Below, in pieces: positions 23,126-34,020 of a stretch of DNA of 64,000 bases. The position numbers were made by a program, and so were the translations under genes. The DNA is from Leptopterna dolabrata (Eukaryota; Arthropoda; Insecta; Hemiptera; Miridae), in NCBI GenBank assembly GCA_954871275.1, contig OX940975.1, forward strand, positions 50,805,047 to 50,869,046, given 5' to 3'. The notes below the pieces were generated by a model. That model did no database searches. It was given only the letters and a program-made list of their open reading frames with translations, and was not told the DNA's origin. Position 1 is the stretch's first letter; every line of letters starts with the position of its first letter.

Positions 23126-24771
23126 ACTACTTACTTTGTCGCTCCTCTTGGACCTTGCGGTGTCGACGTTTTGCATAGAGCCTTCCATCCCTTACGATCC
23201 AATGCTCGTGAGCGGCCTTGATTCCAGGATACTCCACGGTCCTCCAGTGAGACACGGACATTGTCTTCCCGCCTGGTCCTCGGCCTTCTTCGAGCTCTGC
23301 CTCCCACGTATGTGGCTTCCCATGCCCTGCGAGGGTATCTCGTCTCAGGCATTCGGGCTACATGGCCGAACCATCTCATTTGCGCCTGTTCAACCCTCGT
23401 CAAAAGAGGCGTAGCCTTCAGACTGCTTCTGATGGTCTGATTCTGCACACGATCTCTTCTCGTCTTCCCCTCCACCCTTCGGAGATAGCGCATTTCTGCT
23501 GCCTGCAGCCGGCTTCTGTGCCTCGAGGTAAGGGCCCAGGACTCCGCACTGTGAAGCAAGATTGGGGAGTAGACGGTCCGATAAACAGCCATTTTTGTGG
23601 TCTTGCTGACTTGCCTCTTTCCAACAAATCCCCGGTTGATTGCGTGGTATAGGCGTCCAGCAGCAGCTATGCGATTGCCGACTTCCTGGTCAATAGAGCC
23701 ATCCTGCTGTCTGATTATGGCTCCCAGATATCTGAAACTGTCCACCTGTTCGAGCTGAGTTTCAGCGAAGTGTATAGAGTGCTTGGCTGGAGTGTGGGAA
23801 ATCAACATCGTTTTTGTTTTAGAGCCACTTATCACCATGTTTCTCCTTCTCATTTCCTCATCCCACATGTTCAGGTTAAACTGCAGACTCGCTGCGCTCT
23901 TGGCTATCAAGGCCACATCATCCGCGAATGCGAGCTCAGAAATATTCACCTGCCGCATCTTCCAGTTCCCGACGGTGAACTTTTTAGTGTAGGGTTTACA
24001 CTCTTTCATTATGTCGTCCATCAGGATGATGAAGAGATACGGCGACAGAATATCCCCCTGCCTGACTCCTGCTGTAGTAGTAAATTCTTCTGAAGTGGCC
24101 CCAGAAGTTCGAATCTTATTGCGGCAGGTAAGATAGAAACTCTGAATCGCCCTGATCAAGTGGTTCGAAACTTCTCGCTTTCGGAGTACTCGCCACAGCT
24201 CATCCCACGGGACCCGGTCAAAGGCCTTCTCCAGGTCCAAAAAGCAGACGTGCGCCGAACCGTTGTGGTCAATAACCTTCTTGGTGATCTGCCTCAGGGT
24301 GAAAATGAGGTCTCGTGTACTTCTTCCTCGACGGAAGCCACACTGGCTCTCCTCCAACTTATCTTCGACCTCCTCCCTGAGGCGGGTCTCCAGGATCCTG
24401 GAGTAAACTTTCCCCGGCAGGCTAAGCAACGAGATTCCCCGATGATTGGAGCACTCTCTATTGTCCCCCTTCTTATAGATCGGGACAATGACGGAGGCCT
24501 CCCAGTCGGATGGGATTCTCTTCGTCCTCCAAGCCAAATTCATGACGTGCAGAAGCATCTCCTGCCCTTCCCTTCCCATGTACTTCAGCATTTCAGGGGT
24601 AATTCGATCCTCACCCGCTGCTTTGCCAAGCTTCACCTTTCCTATGGCTCTCTGAAGCTCTTCCATTGAAGTGGTTGGTCCGACGTCCTCCTCATCCTGC
24701 AGGTTGTCATCTTCCGAGTGTTGATCCGCTCGACCATTGTCCAGCAATTCTTGGAAATATTCCCTCCATCC
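23126..24771 (-). mobile_element. 5'-truncated RTE-like non-LTR retrotransposon with 13-bp TSD
   Basis: The insertion is bounded by TTAGGGACATGTT at 23113-23125 and again at 24772-24784, a 13-base target-site duplication. Its 5' end is at 24771, cut within the ORF, and its 3' end (GTAAGTAGT, a short tail rather than a long poly(A)) is at 23126. Such tails and a very short 3' UTR fit the RTE clade. The intact flanks and open RT frame suggest a fairly recent insertion. The element is dead on arrival because the endonuclease and the start of the RT are missing. Confidence 0.85.
23131..24770 (-). CDS. Reverse transcriptase of the RTE-like element, 5' partial
   Basis: The open frame starts at the truncation point (WREYFQELLDNG) and runs ~546 codons to a stop right at the element's 3' end. 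RT landmarks in order: GKAAGEDRITPEMLK, SNHRGISLLSLPGKV, QCGFRRGRSTRD, FLDLEKAFDRVPW (first catalytic Asp), GVRQGDILSPYLF, and LAFADDVALIA (the FADD box). The C-terminal part has the RLQAAEMRYLRRVEGKTR and QMRWFGHVARMP pattern common in RTE-like invertebrate elements. There are no internal stops. Without its N-terminal endonuclease and promoter it is unlikely to be functional. The clade assignment rests on motif resemblance. Confidence 0.85.
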
Positions 24772-24784
24772 TTAGGGACATGTT

Positions 24785-26885
24785 TTGATGGGAAATTTAG
24801 CGCTCTTTCCAACGGTTTAATCATTTTCAATATAGGTGTATTTATGTGCATAATTATTCAACATTGATAATATGTTTTTAGTCTGGATAAGTGCCCAAGA
24901 AGTTTAGTACTGACTCGGAGCTGGGGAAAATCCGAAAAGCCCAAAATTATTTAAAGAGGAACTAACTAACTCATTTAGACCTGCTCAAACCAATAGTTTC
25001 TTCAGTCCGACCAGTCGCCTTGAAAATGTTAGCAGACCTCTTATGAGATCATCCCAAAGGTCTGGTGTAAATTTCGAAACGGTTGGATTTAATTGACGTA
25101 AGTTTACAACAGAAAACAATTTACAACATAATAGACAGAGGAAACACAGCAAACACAGCACTGAACCAATAGCGGATAGCAAAATTTCCGAAAAAGGGTA
25201 GCTCATCACCCCCTATCCATTTCTGTGTAGAAACGTCCTAGATTACCAAAATACAGTGCCTTGGGGGCAAAAAGCTGCCCAATAAACAGCGTTGAAAGAA
25301 ATTTCGAGGTTGGGGGGAAGGAACAGGTTTCTGTATGCACATCCATCCGCGAGGTGCGAAGAACCAACTCTTCTTTGGCGAGCAAAATGGATATCAGTCA
25401 AGGAGGTTTTCTTGGCAGGTAAATTTTTACAAGAGGGTTTAGTGGGTGGTGGTGTCGGTGAGGGTGGGGGGGGGGGGGGGGGAGATCGCATATTTTTGCA
25501 TTGATGAAGTAAACATTTCCCCAGTTCCTAAAAATTGTTTCTCAGTACTTGCTACCTACTTACCTACCTAAAACAACATTTTCTCCGCAAACATTCTTTT
25601 CCCTTCAACATTTTTTCCCTGTAAAATTTTTCATATTTCAATTTTTTAAAAATTTTTTCATACTTTTCTAAAAATGTTGGTTTACCCCTTTGTGGTGAAT
25701 TGTGGGCGGTAGGGGGGGGGGGGGGGTGTTATCGAAAAAAGGCAATTCCTTGGAGCATAACAAATGTGTGAGCAAGACTTCAGCTCGATCCGTTTTATCC
25801 GTGGGGCTGTAGCCTTGGCAAAGTGGAAGAAAAGAACAAGAAGAACTAGAAAAACTTGAGAAATAGCGATTTTCAAACTTCCATAACTCCGGTACATGAT
25901 GGTCCTGGCTCCCATATCCCTAGATTAGAGTAGGGAAAACCTCATAGGGTACCTAACTGAAAAATGTCACTGCTGCACTTTTGGGTTGGTAGAGGTTTCC
26001 ACCACTGGAGCGTTTGACGAAATCGATGTTCAAATAGTGAGCAGGTGAGAATAACGAAGTTACCTTAATATAAAGACGTTTTTTTACTAAAGGTCCTGCC
26101 AAGGTGCTTTCTCCAGAACACAATACTTTACCCAAAGGCTAAAGCTCGATAGGGCGAGAAATCTCTAAGGAGCTGGAGTTGGTAGAGGGGAAGGGAAGAT
26201 GTATGAGAGCAACTGATACTCCTGAGAAGAAAGCTCTTGCTGAAGCAAAAGCAAAATAAAAGAAGGCTTTAAATGAATAAGAAAAAAGACTGCCTCTGAC
26301 GAAGAAAAAGACTTCAAAAACGTAGAACTGGTGATATCAGGGCTACCTGAAGTCGGGGCCTTACAAGTAAGAAGGATTTTGATAATCGCCGGGAAAAGGG
26401 GACCCAGAAGAGGTAAACGAGAATGTGTGGAGATACTAACCCACAATACTTACAGGTTTTGCTGGTTTAGTAGCGCCAGCTTCAAGGGTACTGGGTTTAC
26501 TTCCACCCACATTGTAATCACGCTAATCACCAATCAGTATAATGGTGGTAATAATAATTACTGCATTGATATTTTTGATTTTTGGTGATTTGATATTTTT
26601 AGATTATTATGTCATTATATTTCTATAAATAATTATTACCTAGCATGGAACATGCTTTAGCCTTGAGCTAACTGGCAAAAAGAGTCACGTTTTTGGGAGA
26701 CGCGGTTGGGAGACGGCGATGTGTCACGAAATTTTGCAATGATTTCCACTTACAACCAAGTCGTTGCCTTTACGGTACCATCCGGTTTGTCATGTCCACT
26801 TACACCAGAACGTGAAAAACTATTGAAACCGGAAATGCTGTCCTCTTCATTTTTGATTGAACGGCATGACATGGTTATGAAAAAC
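24785..26885. other. Intergenic, no gene supported; two poly(G) runs
   Basis: There are no conserved coding signals on either strand. G runs lie at 25466-25482 (17) and 25712-25726 (15). Short Pro-rich or Gly-rich frames around them are artefacts of the runs. Confidence 0.6.
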
Positions 26886-26889
26886 GCTG

Positions 26890-27165
26890 CAAATTATTAC
26901 ACAACAGTTTATTTACTAATTTATATGTAATTTATAAAGTATAGTTGCCTCTTCCGTGTAGATCACTGTTTTCTGTGGTCAATGCCTATCCTAGTGCTCC
27001 TTCCCAGGAAAGCCCTGGATAGAGTAGGTACCTACTGGAGCCGGCCGGGCAATTACAGTTTCATAAATATGGTGGACTCAAGAATTCTATAATAAATTAT
27101 TATGTGCTGTTATTCATGAAGCATAGCGTTTGCTCAAGTTACAAAAGTAGGTGCCTATCAAAAAA
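26890..27165 (-). repeat. Family A end motif plus family C repeat, inverted copy
   Basis: It begins with AACGCTGCAAATTATTACAC, the family A end motif. It continues through ATCACTGTTTTCTGTGGTCA, GGAAAGCCCTGG and ACTGGAGCCGGCC to ATTCATGAAGCATAGCG, the reverse complement of 780-1030. It is non-coding. Confidence 0.55.
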
Positions 27166-27239
27166 ATCCAAAATAACCATCTATCTTCAAATTAAAAGAA
27201 CAACTTGATTTCATATAGCCATGCATGATTATAATCAGC

Positions 27240-27680
27240 AGTTATTCCCTAGCAATGATGTATGGGCTGGATCTATACCGCTTCATTGACACTCATGGTT
27301 GACGAAGCTTTTCGGTGCAAATTTCACAGGGCCTTATTGTAAACGAACGACTGGACTTATAGTGTTCCGGGTGGTCTCAAAAAACGTCAAGTGCGAGATA
27401 AATTTAAAAACTTAAAAAAAACCATACCCTTCTACTGAAAGTTTTCGAGCTACGGTGTTATGGAAATTTACACTACTATTTTTCACCCCTTAGAGATGAT
27501 TGACAGTAACGCCAAGGTTCGCGGGCCAACCAGAAACAAAATGAGACCTACAAAACAAATTTCATTAGTTTTGGTTCATGTTGTGCGAAGTGCGGCGGAC
27601 TGACAGAATTTTTTATTTTTTTATTTCATTTTTTCATGTCCGAATCGAAAGGTTCATTATTGAAAATAACAAACCAGTAA
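27240..27680 (-). repeat. Family A dispersed repeat, partial inverted copy
   Basis: The reverse complement of family A is recognisable by GGGCCTTATTGTAAACGAACG, AGAGATGATTGACAGTAACG and GGTTCATTATTGAAAATAAC near its outer end. It is diverged (for example GCCAACCAGAAACAAAATGA in place of GACCAACTAGACC). No coding is present. Confidence 0.6.
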
Positions 27681-27807
27681 CCTAGATCTTTTTAATTGAT
27701 TTTGCTTTTTGTATGGCTACAGCCCCTGTAAGGTTATTTGAATATACGAGTACGTAGGGCCTGGCAGGTACACATTCTGACAAGCTTCATGCGAATTGAT
27801 CGTAGTT

Positions 27808-27871
27808 AGGTTTAAACACCAGCTTATTATGTGAATTATAGGTTTAAACACCAGCTTATTATGTGAATTAT
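27808..27871. repeat. Tandem duplication of 32 bp
   Basis: GGTTTAAACACCAGCTTATT followed by ATGTGAATTATA occurs twice back to back without change, suggesting a very recent slippage or duplication. Confidence 0.9.
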
Positions 27872-28182
27872 ACTAAGAATGCGAGGAAGTTATTATACTG
27901 ACCACCCATTTTGGCAGACGTTTTTGTTCGTTCCTCCCGTGTATTTCCACCGACTCTGTGAAGTTCCAACCCAGCGAATAATATTTTATGGCCACGAACG
28001 TGTGTAATTATTGAAGGGTACTGAAATTCAGATTTGGACCTATATTTTTCACTCGAAATTCTGCTCTGAGCTCTATACAGAGTTAGCAGAGACTTGCAGG
28101 GATTGAATAATGAATATTTATATGTAGAGGTTCTACGAACGAAGGGTGAATGAATACCCACGCTCCTCCTCCACCACTTCAT

Positions 28183-29330
28183 CGATATGTCTACAAAGAA
28201 AATCTTTTCATACCTAAGAGAAGCAAGGTAAGGATCAAAATTAAGAATTCCCGCTTTGACTTATTTAATCAAGTGCCGTCTCATGGAAGTGGGGGATAAG
28301 GACGCGAATGAAAAACGCTATGGAAAAAGGGAGGAATCAATTTGGGTTTCAAGATTCTACGATGGAAAAAGGAAATGATGGGCAGGAGGGCAGAAGATGG
28401 GTTCATTTATGGAATCCGTTACATTAATATCCAGATGGAAGGTTGGGATTATTATTTCATATTCAGAAAAGAAAGAGAAGGCAGCTAATCAAAGACACCA
28501 AAGTAAGGCAAGGCGATCATCTATTTTTCTCTCATTTTTTTTTCCTGTGAGGGTTGAGAAAATCCTTAGACCCCAACCTTCTCCCCATACCATCCTCCTG
28601 CTCCTTATTATACATTGAAATATCAAAGTTCTTCAGGTGACGATGAACTTGATAATTTCGGAAAGTTTAAATTAGATTTTATCTGTTCCCTAGTGTAGAG
28701 GCGCCTTTCCCGGGTTTTATCCTCGCCGCAAAACCGTGGAAGTTGGATAAGAACGTCTCTGGGTTTCTAATATACTGTCAACTTTCCCTTGAGGCTCGGA
28801 ATGGTAACCCCTTTGCGCCCACAAATTGAATTCCGTTCATTATTGTAAAAAGCTTGCTAACCCATAACAAATCTTATGAAATTGTACACCTAACCATATA
28901 CATTCAAATTTTATAACTCATAAAACTTGATGTGCCAGGTGACCAGGAGCCTCATGTAGGTAGGTATGCCCTGAAGAAAGATACCAAAATACTTTCTCTT
29001 TTTTTTTATTACATCAGCGACCCCGATGAGTGCCATAGCAAAATGCCAGATTGTTATCGATTTCAGCAGCTGAGAATTCCGAAAAGCGGAAAATAAATTG
29101 CTGACGTCATCACTGGCACGACAGGTCATAGTCGTGCCGTCAACTGTCAAACAATGTCAGCTTTTTTCTTCTTCTTTTTTTTAAATGTAGGAGAGGGTTT
29201 GTCTTGACAGATGGACATGCAACACGACAAACGTCGAAGTTTAAGCCTCTCTAACGCCGGAAAATTAACTTTGACTTTCAGTTTCGATAAAAACTGACTA
29301 TTTGACTTTTTATTACTACCTATTATCTAT
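28183..29330. other. Intergenic, no gene supported
   Basis: There is no conserved coding on either strand. A short hairpin (GGCACGAC / GTCGTGCC) lies near 29,117-29,140. T-rich stretches occur at 28,530 and 29,160. Confidence 0.5.
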
Positions 29331-29334
29331 TTTT

Positions 29335-30300
29335 CATCATCCGTGGGGGTAAAAAGTGCCAGGGGGAGACGCGAGTGGAGGGCCCAAAGGGCTTGATGGA
29401 ACCACAGTGAAGGCTGGCAGCCTCCCCTTACCCTAAGTACTTGTAACACTGACCCTCCTCCAGCGAATCGATTGAGGAGGCGGATGATCGAAGCAAAAAC
29501 TCCGCGAACTGGCCATGCTTGAGGGTGCTCAGCCTGCATTTATCGACTCCAAACCTCATATGGATGTCTATACTAAACTCCTCAGTCAGGCGCAGAAGGT
29601 AATCCAACTGACGCCTGGCAGAGGCAGACAGCTTCAGATCATCCATATAGAGCAAGTGGCTAACTATTGTGAGACGGTCTCGTCCACCTTGGAAGTACTT
29701 CAGCTTCCAGCCTACTTGACTCGTCTGGAGCCTACGGGAAAGGGGGAGGGGAGGGGGAATCTCCCCCGCATCCATTAACCCAGAAGAAGTACGAAGCTGG
29801 AGCCGAGTACGCCACTTCCTCATGAGGCAACGGAGCAGGCCGACAAAATGCTTGTCAACTTTGTACATTTCCAACAACCTCAAGATCCATGAGTGAGGCA
29901 CACTGTCGAACGCCTTGGCACAGTCGATGTAGGACGTGTTGAGGTCCAAGTGCCTTCGCCTTGCCAGACCCATAACCACCCCGTCAATGGTAAGCTGCTC
30001 CTTACAGCCCATTGAGCCCCGAACACATCCTTTCTCCTCATCGGCCAGGATGCCGTGGAGCTCAAGGTGGTCGTTAAGCTTTCTGCAAAGCACAGCTGTA
30101 AGGAGCTTATATTCCACCGACAGACAGGTGATCGGCCGTAACCTGGCCGGGTCTGTGGTAGGGCCCCCCTTCGAGATAAGCTGCGTCAGGGTTATTATTA
30201 TTCTTATTATTATTATTTTGGTGGTCTTCACCCGTGGGGGTAAAAAGTGCCACGGGGTGACGCGAGAGGGGGGCTTGCCGCATCGAGGTTGAAGTTGAGA
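29335..30300 (-). pseudogene. RLE-type (R2/NeSL-like) non-LTR retrotransposon RT fragment, internally deleted
   Basis: The minus-strand frame shows RT motifs: KGGPTTDPARLRPITCLSV, ILADEEKGCVRGSMGCKEQL, YIDCAKAFDSVPHSW (catalytic Asp) and SHLLYMDDLKL (YMDD box). It continues through FSIDIHMRFGVDKCR and ends at QCYKYLG. The segment that should hold the QGDSLSP motif is missing after MDAGEIPPP, so an internal deletion has removed part of the palm and the enzyme cannot work. An (AAT)n stretch and a RV(T/S)PWHFLPPR-coding module flank the RT on both sides. RLE assignment follows from resemblance to R2-like proteins and from the separate endonuclease fragment at 32,820-33,290. Confidence 0.75.
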
Positions 30301-30601
30301 AAAACTCACTTTTTTTCATAAAAATATTATTTCTTTCCTCATAACATAGTAACCATTTGTCCTAGAGACTTGAAATTGGTCTTATTTTATTTGAAATGTT
30401 ATCTTCTTCAACTTTTACCTACTCCAATAATTTTTTCGCTAGATCCTATAGATTTTATGTTATTCAGCTTTTCCCATCTCAAAACGTGGTCCGTTTCAGC
30501 AAATGTGCCTTTTTACGCATACCCCTAAAAACCACACTCCAGTCAATGAAATCGACCTCTAGGCAATTTGATACTTCTTTATCACTCTGGTATATTGAAA
30601 A
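30276..30601 (+). repeat. Left terminal inverted repeat of the 2.4-kb DNA transposon
   Basis: This matches 32376-32697 in reverse complement from TGCCGCAT through CACTCTGG(T)..ATTGAAAA. It includes the inverted partner of every landmark in the right arm. Confidence 0.9.
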
Positions 30602-30814
30602 TTGATACATTTGAATCTAATATATAATATATGGAGGGGGTAGGGGGGAGATGGGTGGGTGGTGGGTGCTATGAAATGCACAAAAAACAATAAAAATTAT
30701 GTAAAAAGTGTTTTAATAATACAAATTGAAAGTTTTTTGTATAGAAAATAATAGCCTGGAACTTATTTTACAACACAATATAGGTATCTATTCCAACACC
30801 ACTGAATTTAGAAC

Positions 30815-32311
30815 TACATTAATGGCTTAGATAGTGAGACTTTATCGACATCAGGGTAAATTTTCCTACATTCTGACACAACTTGTAATAAAAATTGGCG
30901 CTGTTCTTCGTCTTTTGTCAAGCAAGAGTTGAAGTCTTGTATCAATTTCACTCCTCTTTCAGCAGTGTCGTTGACTACCCTTAAACCGTTCACTATGTTT
31001 TTAGCATGCAAGTAATGCGAATTTTTTTTCCATAAGCGTGTATCGGTGTTTAATCTGTCTCTATGGAAAAACGCTTGAAAAAATTCAAGGTTTGAGAGGT
31101 GACAAAAAAATCAAGTTGCTTATCCAAAATTTGCTCTACATGTGCAAAATCTAAAATCGCTTTTCTATCCCTACCATCAATTTCACTATCGGGTTCACCT
31201 AGGGAAAATAATTTCATGGCCATACTTTTTTTAATGTTTTCGTCTAAAGTGTGGTCGAAAAACGAGAACGCTATTTTCTCTGAGCTGAGGTACCACAGAT
31301 GGTTTACAAATTTTGACAAAGCCTTATCTGCTATTTCTGTGTCAATTTTCCTATACTGTACTAATGCTTTCAACATTTCCAGATCTTGTTTAGGGGCCAA
31401 AGCAGGTTTGGGGGCATTGAACCATGCCTTGGCGTAAATATTTATTATAAAAACACAAATTTCTTCTATTCCTTTCATTTCTTTTTGAGTTAATAACAAT
31501 TGATCTCTAAAAAGATAAATTTTGAGGCAGTAAATTGCTTTGACCTGGCGTGATGAATTGCACCAGGTGCTTTAAAAGAAAAGTTTTGGGGAGGAAGCCC
31601 TATAAACACTAAACAAAGTTGAAGAAACTCTTTGTAATCCTCTCTGGGCTGCAGGGTTTCCAAATGTTCCATTAAAAAAAGTGAAACTTGATTAATGTTA
31701 CTAATTTTGCATCTAATACTCGTATTATCATCATGTAGACTAGTTTTGTATTTAGTTTGGTCGAACTTTGGCCACCCAACTTGAATTTTTTTGAAAACGC
31801 TAGGTTCAGGACCAGTGGTCGAGCCTATCTTGCTATCAAACACGGCTTTCAAAATAATTTCCAAAATATGATGACGGCATGCTAAGTACAAAAGTTCTTT
31901 TTGCAATAATTGCTCCAGCAAAACACAAGCCCCCCTAACCCGACCAGTATTTTTTGAAGCTGTGGTGTCAAAGCACATTGCTTGAATTTTGTCTGCTGCA
32001 CCCCACTCTTGAATGGCTTCAAATACCGCCTGGGCTTGCAAGAGTCCAGTACTATTTTCGAGTTGAGGAACTCCGATCAACTGTTCCTCATCTCCACAAC
32101 TAATCAAGATCGCTACTCTTTCTACTTTTTCATTTTTCAAGATATCTGGTAGCAATTTCCCGTCCCAGTGCACTACGGCACTTTCTAATTCTGAATTATT
32201 TTTGAATCTGTCTTTTATAAGTTGAGCCCCCTTCGTTCTAAATTGTTGTCGCCGTAGTCGAACTACACTTCTGCTCGCGGTTAATTTTTGTACGTCATGG
32301 CCTAGTGCCAT
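30815..32311 (-). pseudogene. Transposase-like gene of the long-TIR DNA transposon, frameshifted
   Basis: Three minus-strand segments in different frames form one decayed protein of about 490 residues. The first (32311-31490) has RFKNNSELESAVVHWDGKLL, IQAMCFDTTASKNTGRVRG and LLYLACRHHILEIILKAVF. These Asp and Cys/His positions suggest an RNase H-like DDE transposase fold, loosely like hAT. The second (to 31050) continues from KAIYCLKIYLFRDQLLLTQK. The third ends LHAKNIVNGLRVVNDTAERG...DKVSL. Frames shift near 31,540 and again near 31,060. The superfamily is uncertain. Related 'uncharacterised' proteins occur, to my knowledge, in other invertebrates, often in many copies. Confidence 0.6.
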
Positions 32312-32375
32312 TACCTAGATCCCCCCCCCCCTTATTACAGCCTCAACCTTTACATTTATACCTGAAACATACTCA

Positions 32376-32697
32376 TTTTCAATAAACCAGAGTGATAAAG
32401 AAGTGTCAAATCGCCTGGAGGTCGATTTCATTGACTGGAGTGTGGTTTTTAGGGGTATGCGTAAAAAGGCACATTTGCTGAAACGGACCACGTTTTGAGA
32501 TGGGAAAAGCTGAATAACATAAAATCTACAGGATGTAGCGAAAAAATTATGGAAGTAAAAGTTGAAGAGGATAACATTTTAAATAAAATGAGACCAATTT
32601 CAAGTCTCTAGGACAAATGGTTACTATGTTATGAGGAAAAAAAGAGTATTTTTATGAAACAAAGTGACTTTTTCTGATCTTCAACCTCAATGCGGCA
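32376..32697 (-). repeat. Right terminal inverted repeat of the 2.4-kb DNA transposon
   Basis: It is the reverse complement of 30276-30601, with about ten per cent difference including short indels near the inner half. Confidence 0.9.
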
Positions 32698-32819
32698 CGG
32701 GTTAACGTTATCCGATCGACCTAAAACTTTGCGAATCTCATTTTCTAGTCAAATGGCACCTTTTAGGGGGTTCCCAGAAGTGATTTTCTCAAAAAAAATT
32801 TGCCTATTGCCTTGTGACC

Positions 32820-33290
32820 ACCCTACTGGGCATATTAGCCTCCCTCACCAGGCTACACGAAGTGATCAGCACGGCCTTCTACATGTCCTCGTGAAGTCCA
32901 CCGGGCAACCCAAGGATCCTCAAGCTTTCATGGAGTTTCTTGGGTATCACCCCGGTGGCAGACAAGAGCACGGGAACGATCCGTACCACCTCCTGCTCCC
33001 ACATCGTCCTTATCTCGTTAGCAAGGGATAAATACTTATTTACCTTCTACCTGTGCTTGGCTTCGAGGTTTAATGTGTGAGGTACAGAGATGTCAATTGG
33101 GTAGGTCGTTCCCTCCGCCTTGTGCACGAGGACAATATCAGGCCGGCACGCGGTGATTGGCAGATCAGTCGGTAGCTCCTTTTACCAATACATCTTGTAA
33201 TTTTCATTCTCCAAGTACCTAGCTGGCTCATACTGCCACGGAGAGACGCGAGTGGGGGGCCCAAAGGCCTATTCCCACCCTCAAGTAGGT
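32820..33290 (-). pseudogene. RLE-type non-LTR retrotransposon, C-terminal endonuclease fragment
   Basis: Reading the minus strand from about 33,230: PARYLENENYKMYW, a stop, then KELPTDLPITACRPDIVLVH and KAEGTTYPIDISVPHTLNL. These are the RPDI...(Y/L)IDI(S/A)(V/I)P signatures of the restriction-like endonuclease domain in R2-type elements. It goes on through EIRTMWEQEVVRIVPVLLSA, TGVIPKKLHESLRILGLPGG and KAVLITSCSLVREANMP. At least three in-frame stops show it is dead. Because it lies upstream (on the minus strand) of the RT piece at 29,335-30,300, the two are separate copies or the order has been rearranged. Confidence 0.75.
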
Positions 33291-33389
33291 ACATGTGGAG
33301 GGCTCAATGGCCGGGCATTTCCATTTTAAGGTCGCGATGAAGGTCGTCATTGCGCACATAACAGGGGGCATTTACAATGCTCCTTAATA

Positions 33390-34020
33390 CATTTTGGTTT
33401 ATTATTTTCAATAATGAATCTTTGAAATCGAGCATGAAAAAAAAAGTTGTAACCCCTTGCCCCCCAAATTTGATGGTTTCCGTGTCAAGTACCTATGTAG
33501 AATGGGAAAACAGAATTAAAAAAAAAAAAAAAAATTCTGTTAGTCCACCGTACTTTGCACTGTCGTTAGTTAGGTACCCAATGAACCAAAATAAATTAAT
33601 GAAATTTGGTTGGTAGGTATCTACATTATTTTTGGGGTCTACATTTGGGTACATTTTGTGTCCAGTGGTCCGCGAAGCTCGGCGTTACTGTCAGTCATCT
33701 CCATCGAATTATACTACTATCGTACTATCGTAGTATAGCTCGATGGTCTTTCTAAGGGGTGAAAAACAGGGGTTGAAATACCCCGAACGCCGTAGCTCGA
33801 AAACTTTCAATAGAAGGGTATGTTTTTTTAACGTTTTTAAATTGATCTAGAACTTGAGCATTTTTTTAGACCACCCGGAGCATTGTACGAACGTACGTCC
33901 AGTCATTCGTTTGCACCGAAAAGCTTCTTCAATATGATCGTGAATGAAGTGGTGTAAATCCAGCCCAGATATTTATATTTCATTGCTAAGGAACACCTGA
34001 GTCTAAGAAAGTTCGGCAGT
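33390..34020 (+). repeat. Family A dispersed repeat with a palindromic insertion
   Basis: It begins TTGGTTTATTATTTTCAATA and follows the family order (AAATCGAGCATGAAAAAAAA, CCGCGAAGCTCGGCGTTACT, GTACGTCCAGTCATTCG) to about 34,020. Relative to other copies, the phrase GTCATCTCTAAGGGGTGAAA is interrupted by a 46-base hairpin at 33701-33746. It is non-coding. Confidence 0.65.
33701..33746. repeat. 46-bp near-perfect palindrome inserted in family A
   Basis: CCATCGAATTATACTAC pairs with GTAGTATAGCTCGATGG (two mismatches) around a 12-base loop. The hairpin is absent from all other family A copies in the window, so it was added after that copy formed. Confidence 0.75.

Larger units (their letters stand above)
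30276..32697 (-). mobile_element. DNA transposon with ~325-bp terminal inverted repeats
   Basis: The arm 30276-30601 is repeated in reverse complement at 32376-32697. It starts TGCCGCAT(C/T)GAGGTTGAAG and contains TAGTAACCATTTGTCCTAGA and AGCAAATGTGCCTTTTTACG. The arms are about 90 per cent alike by eye over some 320 bases, with small indels. A decayed transposase-like gene lies between them on the minus strand. The element sits between two fragments of an RLE non-LTR element, apparently within the same decayed zone. No convincing target-site duplication was found, and a TTAA just outside the right end (32703) has no partner on the left. Confidence 0.85.

Noticed and set aside
23770..24669. 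Plus-strand ORFs of 107-169 codons opposite the RTE-like RT
   Set aside because: They are antisense shadows of a well-supported RT coding frame.
30276..32697. TTAA target-site duplication for the long-TIR transposon
   Set aside because: TTAA lies just outside the right arm, but there is no matching TTAA at the left arm, so a piggyBac/Kolobok-type call is not supported.
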